A DNA stretch of 25,604 nt from G020353115 sp964481765 (GTDB lineage: Bacteria > Bacteroidota > Bacteroidia > Bacteroidales > VadinHA17): assembly GCA_964481765.1 (NCBI GenBank), contig CAYZVJ010000040.1, forward strand, positions 1-25,604. Reading direction: 5' to 3'. The notes under the pieces are model-generated. The model searched no databases. It saw only the letters and a program-made list of their open reading frames with translations, and was not told the origin of the DNA. Shown here piece after piece: positions 6,177 through 13,926 of the stretch (positions are counted from its first letter, which is position 1; the number at the start of each line of letters is the position of its first letter). Position numbers and translations under genes: made by a program.

Positions 6177-8897
6177 ATGAAACAATCCCTGCTTTCTGTC
6201 ATAATCTTCCTGTTTCTCTTTCCCACAACAACGGTTGCACAAAAACTGGATAAAGAAGCAATTAGAACGAACTTCATGGAAGGAGAATCCTGGCTTCTTT
6301 TTGAAGAATATGCGGATGCATTGCCCTATTACCTTACACTGCTTGAGACTCATCCGAATAACGACAACTACAACTACCGGGTGGGAATCTGTTATCTGAA
6401 TATTCCCGGTGAGAAAGCTAAAGCAATACCATACCTTGAAAAAGCAATTCGGAACATTGATCCGAAATACCGGGAAGGATCCCTGAATGAGGATCAGGCT
6501 CCGCCCGATGCCTACTTCTACCTGGGCCGTGCTTACAGGGTAAACAACCAGTTGGATAAGGCAATTGAAGCATTCATGGAGTTTAAAAAAATCCTTGATC
6601 CCAAAGTATACAATGAAGAGGTTGTGGATAAACAAATAGAGGCTTGCGAATATGCCAGGAAACTCCAAAGCGAACCGCTCTATGTTGACTATGAGAATCT
6701 TGGTGATCCGATAAATTCCAGGTTCAGTGATTTCAGCCCGGTTGTCACCAGAGATGAGAGTGCCATTGTGTTTACCCGTGCCCTGGCTTTTTACGATGCG
6801 CTGATGTACTCGAAGAAAGTGGATGGGAAATGGACTGAACCGCTCAACATGACCGAAATGCTCGGTGTTGATGTGGATGAAAAATGTTACTCAACCTCGC
6901 TATCGAACGACGGAAAAGATCTCTATCTATATAAAAATGATGAGTATGACGGTAATATTTATGTAACTCATCTCAGGGATGGCATCTGGTCGCCGGTAGA
7001 AAAATTGAATGATAAGATCAATACCAAATTCTGGGAGTCGCATGCCTGCATATCCAGGGATGGAAAAACCCTCTACTTTACAAGTAACCGCAAAGGAACC
7101 TATGGCTATCTCGACATTTACAAATCCGTACGGGACTCTACGGGTGACTGGGGTCCTGCTGTAAACCTGGGACCAAAAATAAACACACCCTATAATGAGG
7201 AGTCCCCGTTTATTTCCGATGATGGAAAGACCCTGTTTTTCAGCTCTTACGGACACCTGAACATGGGTGGGTATGATATACTCTATTCTACACTGCTCGA
7301 AAACGGTGAGTGGTCCGCTCCACTGAATCTGGGTTATCCGATAAATACAACCGACGACGATGTCTTTTTCGTCCCTGTACAGAATGGGATTTTCGGTTAC
7401 TATGCCAGGTATTCCGACGAAGGGCTGGGAGAACAGGATATCTATCGCTATGAGATCTATTCGGAAGAACACCCCAGGAAATTTTATGTCCATGGTGTTG
7501 TGCCCTTTGAGAAAATCAAAGGACCTTATGGCTTGTATACTATTCTGGTTATAAACGAAAAAGGAGATACGGTCCGGGTTGTAAAACCCGATCCGGAAAC
7601 AGGAGAATATCATTTCAACGTGATTGCAGGCAACTACAAAATTGTTTTTGAGAATGAAGGGTATGAAACCATCACACAAGAGATCGCATTTACAAACAAT
7701 CAACCCGTGTCAGAGCTTAATCTTAGCACACCGCAACTGACCCTGACCGATCGGGTTGCTGAGATGAGTATAGAAGATACAACCTATTACGTTACTACCG
7801 ATGACATGATCGTGATCGATCTCGCTCTGGAGCCTGATTCAAAACTCTCCATTGAATCATTCGTCAACAAATCCATGCTGAAAAGAGAAGAGTTTGACAT
7901 AGCGGGAGAGAAATTCGCCTACAACTATACTCCATCAGAAGGTGAAAATGTGCTGCATTTTAACCTTACCGATAAATACGGAAATCAGAACAACAAAAAA
8001 GTTATCATTGATTACCAGCCAGTTGTAGAACCAGAAGTGATCATTGCAGAAACCGGACCCACCATTGAAGTGGAAGACGCAATCACCGAAGAAATGATCA
8101 CCGATGCAACCAGTATACTGAACCGCTACGCAACTGATGATGTACATAAAACCCTGGCAGAATTAAGAAAACTCGCAACCGGGGATCTTAAAGCTGTTCT
8201 CGACAGCCTGGACCTTGAAGCAGAGAATATCACAACCAACAGTGAACTTCTGGATTACCTGCTGAAAACTTCATCAGACAGGGAATATACCGAAGCCGAC
8301 CTGTATGCGCTTATAAATAACTTTGAACATCAGGAAAAAGAAAAAATAACCGATCTCTGCCATAACCTTCAAAAGTTTGCCACCGGTAGCCTCAAAGGAG
8401 TAATTGATGGGCTGGATCTTGATCGGGAGGGGATCTTTACTGCTGATCAACTGTATAACTACCTCAGCGTTCACGCGAAAGACTCAGATTATAGCGAAGA
8501 GGACCTGATGGCTCTTCTGATTGCACTGGCAGTCAATGGAAACATGGACCTCGACCGCTTTCATGATCTGTTGTCAGAGATCGCTTCCGGAAATCTTGCA
8601 AGATTATTGGAAGAACTCAATATGGAAGAACAAAACATCAATACCATCGAAGATCTTATCGCGTATCTTTACGAACATGCAGGACAATACGGAGTGGAAG
8701 AATCCGATATTAATGACCTGTTTCTCGATCTTGCTGCTGCTGAAATTGATGAGGCTGCCATCAGCAGGTACTTTGATCTTCAGGAGAAGGAAAAACCCGG
8801 AAAAGGATTCCCGGGTTGGATCCTCTGGATAGCCATTCCTGCCGGCTTGATCCTGATTTGGCTTATACTCTGGAGCCGAAGAAAGAAAAAGGAATAA
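6177..8897 (+). CDS. Envelope protein: TPR, PD40 propeller, CRD, three 68-aa repeats, C-terminal membrane anchor
   Basis: 906 aa. A signal peptide (MKQSLLSVIIFLFLFPTTTVA, cut near 21) sends it across the inner membrane. TPR-like helices span about 30-165. A PD40/WD40-like propeller spans about 180-425, with repeated blades such as SRDGKTLYFTSNRKG and SDDGKTLFFSSYGH. A carboxypeptidase-regulatory-like beta domain follows (about 436-505), then a probable second beta domain (about 520-615). Instead of the OmpA domain found in its two downstream paralogs it has three helical repeats of exactly 68 residues, registered on ATG 667-669, ATG 735-737 and ASG 803-805. It ends with one hydrophobic helix (W881-W899) and RRKKKE. 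This predicts a periplasmic protein tethered to the inner membrane with a short cytoplasmic tail. The TPR to CRD part resembles PorE of type IX secretion. The function is unknown. Confidence 0.85.
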   Translation: MKQSLLSVIIFLFLFPTTTVAQKLDKEAIRTNFMEGESWLLFEEYADALPYYLTLLETHPNNDNYNYRVGICYLNIPGEKAKAIPYLEKAIRNIDPKYREGSLNEDQAPPDAYFYLGRAYRVNNQLDKAIEAFMEFKKILDPKVYNEEVVDKQIEACEYARKLQSEPLYVDYENLGDPINSRFSDFSPVVTRDESAIVFTRALAFYDALMYSKKVDGKWTEPLNMTEMLGVDVDEKCYSTSLSNDGKDLYLYKNDEYDGNIYVTHLRDGIWSPVEKLNDKINTKFWESHACISRDGKTLYFTSNRKGTYGYLDIYKSVRDSTGDWGPAVNLGPKINTPYNEESPFISDDGKTLFFSSYGHLNMGGYDILYSTLLENGEWSAPLNLGYPINTTDDDVFFVPVQNGIFGYYARYSDEGLGEQDIYRYEIYSEEHPRKFYVHGVVPFEKIKGPYGLYTILVINEKGDTVRVVKPDPETGEYHFNVIAGNYKIVFENEGYETITQEIAFTNNQPVSELNLSTPQLTLTDRVAEMSIEDTTYYVTTDDMIVIDLALEPDSKLSIESFVNKSMLKREEFDIAGEKFAYNYTPSEGENVLHFNLTDKYGNQNNKKVIIDYQPVVEPEVIIAETGPTIEVEDAITEEMITDATSILNRYATDDVHKTLAELRKLATGDLKAVLDSLDLEAENITTNSELLDYLLKTSSDREYTEADLYALINNFEHQEKEKITDLCHNLQKFATGSLKGVIDGLDLDREGIFTADQLYNYLSVHAKDSDYSEEDLMALLIALAVNGNMDLDRFHDLLSEIASGNLARLLEELNMEEQNINTIEDLIAYLYEHAGQYGVEESDINDLFLDLAAAEIDEAAISRYFDLQEKEKPGKGFPGWILWIAIPAGLILIWLILWSRRKKKE
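8139..8744 (+). repeat. Three in-frame 204-bp (68-aa) coding repeats
   Basis: Within the 906-aa protein, residues about 655-856 form three diverged copies. The shared pattern is L..L..(A)(T/S)G.L...L..L......I.T...L..YL...A....Y.E.DL..L, with a constant 68-residue spacing. The copies differ at most positions, so this is an old duplication of a helical module and not a recent DNA repeat. Confidence 0.75.
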
Positions 8898-9012
8898 TTT
8901 TACTGATCTGAATAGTTTACCGGGAGCCGGGAAATCCGAACCCGTAAAGGATAAATAACGATGTTAACCTGCCGGTTTAGAATCTAAAACCTTGCTGGTT
9001 CGTATTTTTATT

Positions 9013-9046
9013 TTGTTTTTTTAACCAAATTATATTGTTAAATTTG
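9013..9046 (+). promoter_or_regulatory. Probable promoter of the PorE-like gene
   Basis: TAAATTTG at 9039-9046 matches the -7 consensus fully. The nearest -33 candidate, TTTTG ending at 9015, is 23 bp away, slightly longer than the usual 19-21. The element lies 23 nt before the start codon. It suggests the second PD40 gene can be transcribed separately from the first. Confidence 0.45.
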
Positions 9047-9069
9047 TTATACCTGAAATATCTGAAGAT

Positions 9070-11055
9070 ATGAAACGACCAATTACAATCATTCTTTCAC
9101 TTTTCATTATTTCTTTGGCTATCGCACAGGAAACCCAGGATCCAAAAGAAATTTTCCTCGATGCCGAATATTTTATGCTCTATGAAGAATATGCTGATGC
9201 ATTGCCAGGATATCTTCAATTATACGAAACCAACCCTGAAAATGCCAACATCAATTATCGCATCGGAGTATGTTATCTTAATATCCCGGGTCAGAAAGCA
9301 AGATCAGTGGTTTTTCTCGAATTTGCTTCAAAAAATACTTCCCTTTCATACCGCGAAGGAAATTTCAATGAAAATCGTGCACCCGTGGATGCATACTATT
9401 ATCTGGGGAATGCATACCTGATCCAGCAGGAATTCACCAAAGCCTCACGGGCATATACAAAATACCTTGAATACCTCGACCCGGCTGATACAATCAATGT
9501 AAACTTTGTAGAGAAGCAAATCGAAGCTTGTAAAATGGCAGAGGAACTGATAAAAAACCCGGTTCCTTATGATAGAACCTTGCTGGGAGAAAATGTGAAT
9601 GATGATAATCCTAACTTCAACCCGGTGATTTCAGGGGATAAAAATACGCTTGTCTTTATGTCAGGGTTGGCATTTTATGATGCAATATTCTGTGCTACCA
9701 GAGAAGGAGAGGATTGGAGCCCACCGGTAAACCTGACTCCCCAGGTGCAATCTGACGGAGATCTCTATACCGCTGCCCTGTCCTTCACGGGGAATCAACT
9801 CCTCCTTGCAAAAGATGATAACTTTAATAGCGATATTTACTCCAGCAAACTGAAAGACGGCACATGGACCACCGCTGAAAAACTGAATAAAAATATCAAT
9901 ACAAAATACTGGGAGTCACACGCCTCAATTTCTCCCGACGGAAAAACCCTCTATTTCACAAGTAACCGGAAGGAGGGGTTTGGCGGACTGGATATCTATA
10001 AATCAGCATGGAACGAAGCAAATGGTGACTGGGGACCTGCTGTAAATCTTGGACCCAAGGTGAACACCCAGTTTAACGAAGACACTCCCTACCTTACTGA
10101 AGATGGGAAAACCCTCTATTTCAGCTCACAGGGACACAAAAACATGGGTGGTTTCGATATCTTCTACTCGACATTGGATGATGATAATCAATGGAGCGAA
10201 CCGGCAAACCTGGGATTTCCACTGAATACCCCTGACGATGACCTCCATTTTGTTCCGGTCAACAACGGAATAAATGGCCTCTATACAATGTATGATCCGG
10301 AAGGAGGCGTAGGAGAAGAAGATATCTACTGGATCATAATCTATTCCAACAGGAATCCGAGAGAAGTTGATGTAAACGGGGTCGTTACCCTCCTCGATAA
10401 ACCGGAAGATTACGACAAGGACCTGAAAATAAGTGTGATTGATAAAGCTGGAAAACAAACAGTTTCTGTCCTGACAGCTGACCCGCAAGATGGTATCTTT
10501 TCGTATAAAACCAAAGATCCGGGAGAGTATCAATTGCTGTTCGAAGGAGAAGGATACCAGTCAACTACAAAAGAGATCACAGTACCCTTTAATTATTCTC
10601 TGGCTCAAATCACCGTAGACGCAGCACTAAAACCGGTAGAGAAAATTATCCTTCGAACGATCTTCTTCGACTTTGATGATTATTCCATAAAAGAAAGTGA
10701 AAAACCAAAATTGGCGAACCTGGCTGAGATCATGGGGGAGAATCCTGATCTGAGATTGGAGATCATCGGACATACTGATTCCAAAGGCAGCGATGCTTAC
10801 AATAAAAGACTGTCCAATAACAGAGCAAATTCAACCGTCAGGTATCTCACAGGAAAAGGAATAGACAAAACCCGGTTTAGAATTACCGGCGCCGGAGAGA
10901 GTTTACCAGTTGCAATCAATACCACTCAGGATGGTTCCGATTGCCCCCAGGGAAGAGAACTGAACAGACGGGTTGAGTTACAAATTATTCATTCTGAGAA
11001 TAAGGCAATTGTAACCGAGGAAATCGAAGTCCCTGAAGGACTGAAAATAAAATAG
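9070..11055 (+). CDS. PorE-like OmpA-family protein (TPR, PD40 propeller, CRD, OmpA)
   Basis: 661 aa. A signal peptide covers 1-19 (cut before QETQ). TPR helices span about 30-160, a PD40 propeller about 180-425 (SPDGKTLYFTSNRKEGFGG, TEDGKTLYFSSQGH), a CRD about 433-505 and a C-terminal OmpA-like domain about 528-648. The peptidoglycan-binding pair of OmpA domains is present as D570 (HTD) and R585 (NNRA), 15 residues apart as expected. Domain order and length match PorE of Porphyromonas gingivalis, which binds peptidoglycan and supports the type IX secretion system. Many Bacteroidetes carry several such paralogs, so a PorE role is plausible but not proven. It is the middle gene of three tandem paralogs. 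Confidence 0.88.
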   Translation: MKRPITIILSLFIISLAIAQETQDPKEIFLDAEYFMLYEEYADALPGYLQLYETNPENANINYRIGVCYLNIPGQKARSVVFLEFASKNTSLSYREGNFNENRAPVDAYYYLGNAYLIQQEFTKASRAYTKYLEYLDPADTINVNFVEKQIEACKMAEELIKNPVPYDRTLLGENVNDDNPNFNPVISGDKNTLVFMSGLAFYDAIFCATREGEDWSPPVNLTPQVQSDGDLYTAALSFTGNQLLLAKDDNFNSDIYSSKLKDGTWTTAEKLNKNINTKYWESHASISPDGKTLYFTSNRKEGFGGLDIYKSAWNEANGDWGPAVNLGPKVNTQFNEDTPYLTEDGKTLYFSSQGHKNMGGFDIFYSTLDDDNQWSEPANLGFPLNTPDDDLHFVPVNNGINGLYTMYDPEGGVGEEDIYWIIIYSNRNPREVDVNGVVTLLDKPEDYDKDLKISVIDKAGKQTVSVLTADPQDGIFSYKTKDPGEYQLLFEGEGYQSTTKEITVPFNYSLAQITVDAALKPVEKIILRTIFFDFDDYSIKESEKPKLANLAEIMGENPDLRLEIIGHTDSKGSDAYNKRLSNNRANSTVRYLTGKGIDKTRFRITGAGESLPVAINTTQDGSDCPQGRELNRRVELQIIHSENKAIVTEEIEVPEGLKIK

Positions 11056-11137
11056 CATTGGGCTCTGTCCGTTTACGTTCAACCGGAGATATCTGAGTGC
11101 CCCACTCCTGCAGGTCTTGTATGCTTAGACCAGGATT

Positions 11138-12979
11138 ATGAGACTGATCGTTTCATTCATTGTGATAACTGTGGTGTCTCTGTCTGCTGCCACCGCACAG
11201 GATGATTTTGATCCCGAAAAACAGTTTTATGATGCTGAATTCCACCTGATCTACGATCGCTATGAAGAGGCACTGCCCCTCTTTCTTTCACTGGCTGATG
11301 CGGGAATCGATCATGCCAACCTGCATTTTAAGATCGGCTACTCCTTTCTTCATATACCCGGCGAAAAACAGAAAGCTATCCCGCATCTCGAAAAAGCAAT
11401 TATCAATGCAAGCTGGGAATCCAAATCCGATGAGTATACAGAAAAAAAAGCGCCGGGTGAATCAAGGCTTCTGCTGGGTCTGGCATATCACGCAAACAAC
11501 GAACTCAGTAAAGCGCTGGAACAATATACCTTATTTAAGGAAAAGGCATTAGAGGCACAGAAAAAATACAGAAATAAACCGCTCCTTCAGAATGAGATCG
11601 AAGATTACCTGCTCCAGGCAGACATGGAGATCAGGAGTTGTGAACTTGCCCTTGAAATGCAGGAATCACCCGTTGATCTGGACATCCGGAATGCCAGCAA
11701 CCTTAATATAGGAACAAGCAATTTCTTACCTTCACTTTCCGGAGATGGCACTACAATGGTTTTCGCAAGCGAGCGGGAACATTATTATGCAGTCTTTCAA
11801 TCGGACCTGAAAAACGGTGTGTGGAAACAACCCAGGAACATTACAATGGAACTGGAATCGGATGGGGACTTTTTACCTTCTTCCCTCTCCTATAACGGGA
11901 AGAAACTATTCCTGATCCACTTTGAGAACTCCCATTTCGATCTTTTTGAAAGCAGTTACCGCAACGGACGATGGATGCCGGTATCACCCCTCGCATTGAA
12001 TACTTTCGAAGATGAAATACATGCCTGCCTCAGTCCGGACGGGAAAACACTCTATTTTGTCAGCAATAGAAATGGAGGATTGGGAGGATTGGACATTTAT
12101 GAATCAACACTGGATGATGAGGGAGATTGGGGTAACCCCATCAATCTTGGAGAACCGGTGAATACACCCTACCATGAACACACTCCATTCCTGTCCATGG
12201 ACGGACAACTACTTTTCTTTAGTTCAACCGGACATCCCGGAATGGGAGGATATGATATTTTCTATTGCCGGAAAAATGAAGATGATACCTGGTCAAAACC
12301 CCAAAATATCGGGTACCCGCTAAACACGACCGATGATGATATCCATTTTGCTCCGGGTTCGTTACCCGGTAGCGATACACTCCGGCTTGGCTATATTTCC
12401 AGGTATGATACGTCAGGACAGAACATTTATGAATTGGTTTTTGAGAAAGACGGCTTCAAAAAGATGTCGGAAAATCTGACTATCCTGCCACAAGATCTCA
12501 CCACTCCTGCTGAGATAAATGCCCTGTTAACAGCAGAAATTGAGCCACCACCGGCTGAAGTGGAAAAAGAAGAAAAAATCGATACGATCAGCCCGGTATT
12601 GTTTGCCTTTGACGATTATAGCTTCTCAAAAACAGCTACCCGTGAACTGGGCCATCTTCTCCGGATACTGCAGCAGGATACAACCATCCACCTTATCATC
12701 ATCGGTCATACTGATTCACGCGGAAGTGAATCGTACAATAGGAACCTCTCGAAAAAAAGAGCACTCGCCGTGCTTGACTACCTCACAAAAAAAGGCATTG
12801 ACGCCGAACGGTTGAAACCTTTCTGGAAAGGAGAATCACAGCCGGTGGCCCGAAACAACTTCCCGGATGGAACAGATGATCCCGAAGGACGGAGACTGAA
12901 CCGCCGGGTAAGTTTCGGTTTTGACGATCCGGTACCAGAAAATATCATCATCCTGAAGGTTAAAAATCAGGAAAAATGA
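11138..12979 (+). CDS. OmpA-family protein with TPR and PD40 propeller, no CRD
   Basis: 613 aa. A signal peptide covers 1-20 (SLSAATA, cut before QDD). TPR helices span about 28-170 and the PD40 propeller about 195-430 (SPDGKTLYFVSNRNGGLGG, SMDGQLLFFSSTGH). A 40-50-residue acidic linker with EIEPPPAEVEKEEK takes the place of the CRD. The C-terminal OmpA domain (about 485-600) keeps D526 (HTD) and R541 (KKRA), so it should bind peptidoglycan. It starts 82 bp after the PorE-like gene on the same strand with no clear promoter between them, so the two may be cotranscribed. It is the most diverged paralog in its first propeller blades. The role is probably structural in the outer envelope, possibly linked to type IX secretion. 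Confidence 0.85.
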   Translation: MRLIVSFIVITVVSLSAATAQDDFDPEKQFYDAEFHLIYDRYEEALPLFLSLADAGIDHANLHFKIGYSFLHIPGEKQKAIPHLEKAIINASWESKSDEYTEKKAPGESRLLLGLAYHANNELSKALEQYTLFKEKALEAQKKYRNKPLLQNEIEDYLLQADMEIRSCELALEMQESPVDLDIRNASNLNIGTSNFLPSLSGDGTTMVFASEREHYYAVFQSDLKNGVWKQPRNITMELESDGDFLPSSLSYNGKKLFLIHFENSHFDLFESSYRNGRWMPVSPLALNTFEDEIHACLSPDGKTLYFVSNRNGGLGGLDIYESTLDDEGDWGNPINLGEPVNTPYHEHTPFLSMDGQLLFFSSTGHPGMGGYDIFYCRKNEDDTWSKPQNIGYPLNTTDDDIHFAPGSLPGSDTLRLGYISRYDTSGQNIYELVFEKDGFKKMSENLTILPQDLTTPAEINALLTAEIEPPPAEVEKEEKIDTISPVLFAFDDYSFSKTATRELGHLLRILQQDTTIHLIIIGHTDSRGSESYNRNLSKKRALAVLDYLTKKGIDAERLKPFWKGESQPVARNNFPDGTDDPEGRRLNRRVSFGFDDPVPENIIILKVKNQEK

Positions 12980-13013
12980 ATAATAATTCTTAATTTGGTA
13001 CCAGAACGAAGAC

Positions 13014-13607
13014 ATGAGTATGGAGCTTGATTATGACTTTTTTTCAGTAGGAAAGAATATCGAACCGAAACAGGGAAGGGTTTTGATCTCTGAACCGTTC
13101 CTTGCCGATATATACTTCAAACGGTCCATTGTTTTTCTTACCGAGCATAACGAAAAAGGAACCGTCGGATTTGTCCTTAATAAACCGGTTAAGATACCGG
13201 TAAATGAGGTACTCGAAGATTTTCCTGAAATTGAAGCAGAAATATCCCTCGGCGGCCCGGTTGGTACCAATACCATTCACTATATCCATACCCTTGGAAA
13301 CCAGATACCCAACAGTGTTAAAGTATACAAAAATATTTACTGGGGAGGGGATTTCGATACGGTAAAAAACCTTGTAAAATCAGGTTTGGTACAAAAAGAT
13401 CAAATTCGCTTCTTTGTTGGATACGCCGGCTGGAAACCAAAACAACTGGAAAACGAAATCTCCGAAAATTCATGGGTCATCTCCGAACTTCCCCCAAATG
13501 TTATCATGCAATCGGTGGATGATGATATCTGGAAAACTACCCTGAAGGAAATGGGCAGAAAGTATAAACTCTGGGCTAATTTCCCGGAAAACCCGGGGAT
13601 GAATTGA
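13014..13607 (+). CDS. YqgE/AlgH family protein
   Basis: 197 aa. Family hallmarks are visible: GRVLISEPFLADIYFKRSIV near the N-terminus, EKGTVGFVLNKP, the central LGGPVGTN, and GYAGWKPKQLENEI toward the C-terminus. This is a compact cytoplasmic family (DUF179) with no settled biochemical role; the name AlgH comes from an alginate-regulation phenotype in Pseudomonas. It starts 34 bp after the last PD40 gene, so it may be cotranscribed with it. The ATG at 13014 is followed by a second Met at codon 3, and either could be used. Confidence 0.92.
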   Translation: MSMELDYDFFSVGKNIEPKQGRVLISEPFLADIYFKRSIVFLTEHNEKGTVGFVLNKPVKIPVNEVLEDFPEIEAEISLGGPVGTNTIHYIHTLGNQIPNSVKVYKNIYWGGDFDTVKNLVKSGLVQKDQIRFFVGYAGWKPKQLENEISENSWVISELPPNVIMQSVDDDIWKTTLKEMGRKYKLWANFPENPGMN

Positions 13608-13670
13608 AGAACCGCCTGCCATATTGGATCGGATTATTACCCTAAACGACACATCGGAAATTTATGCACG

Positions 13671-13692
13671 CAGACGCCATTCATGGCGTCTG
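13671..13692. repeat. REP-like palindrome, copy A
   Basis: CAGACGCCAT (13671-13680) and ATGGCGTCTG (13683-13692) are perfect inverted arms around a 2-nt centre. The arms share the AGACG ... CGTCT ends with the palindrome at 16486-16507, so the two look like members of one dispersed family. They flank the E1 gene. Confidence 0.75.
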
Positions 13693-13775
13693 TGCCTTAA
13701 ATGCCTTGAAAAGGTCAGAATTTGAGGCTGAGGCGAAGGAAAAATTCTCAAAGAAAATTTGTATGATTCTCGAGA

Positions 13776-13799
13776 CCCAATAACTCAATAACCCAATAA
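13776..13799 (+). repeat. 8-nt tandem repeat (CCCAATAA type)
   Basis: Three units, CCCAATAA, CTCAATAA, CCCAATAA, follow one another exactly. The same octamer family recurs at 18599-18630. Confidence 0.7.
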
Positions 13800-13867
13800 C
13801 AAATTTTATCAAAATCCCTCAAACCAAAAAACCATACAATCTCCTACTTATTTAGAATAATTCTTAT

Positions 13868-13875
13868 TAAATTTG
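13868..13875 (+). promoter_or_regulatory. -7 element upstream of the E1 gene
   Basis: TAAATTTG is a full match to TAnnTTTG, 51 nt before the E1 start. No TTG is present at the -33 distance, so the promoter is only half supported. Confidence 0.45.
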
Positions 13876-13926
13876 CAACACATTTATAGTATGACAATAC
13901 ACTCCATTGCTTATTGATTACCCATT

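Larger units (their letters stand above)
13608..13926. other. 319-bp gap with palindrome, octamer repeats and E1 leader
   Basis: No coding frame is supported here. The gap holds a REP-like palindrome (13671-13692), a three-unit 8-nt repeat (13776-13799), and a -7 promoter element for the E1 gene (13868-13875). An imperfect TTTGAG/CTCAAA pair also flanks a purine-rich stretch around 13710-13757. Confidence 0.7.

Noticed and set aside
6927..7703. A 258-codon open frame on the minus strand inside the first PD40 gene
   Set aside because: It is fully antisense to a well supported protein with propeller repeats, has no recognisable domain, and reads as Ile/Phe/Val/Cys-rich noise.
8403..8476. EF-hand-like string DLDREGIFTADQLYNYL in the second helical repeat
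   Set aside because: The hydrophobic residue falls at loop position 7 instead of 8, the equivalent strings in repeats one and three lack the ligand pattern, and position 12 is Gln here. Calcium binding is not supported.
8970..9025. Intrinsic terminator after the first PD40 gene (GGTTTAGA / TCTAAAACC then T-rich DNA)
   Set aside because: The arms leave almost no loop and contain a bulge; the later AACC/GGTT stem has only 4 bp. Not strong enough to call.
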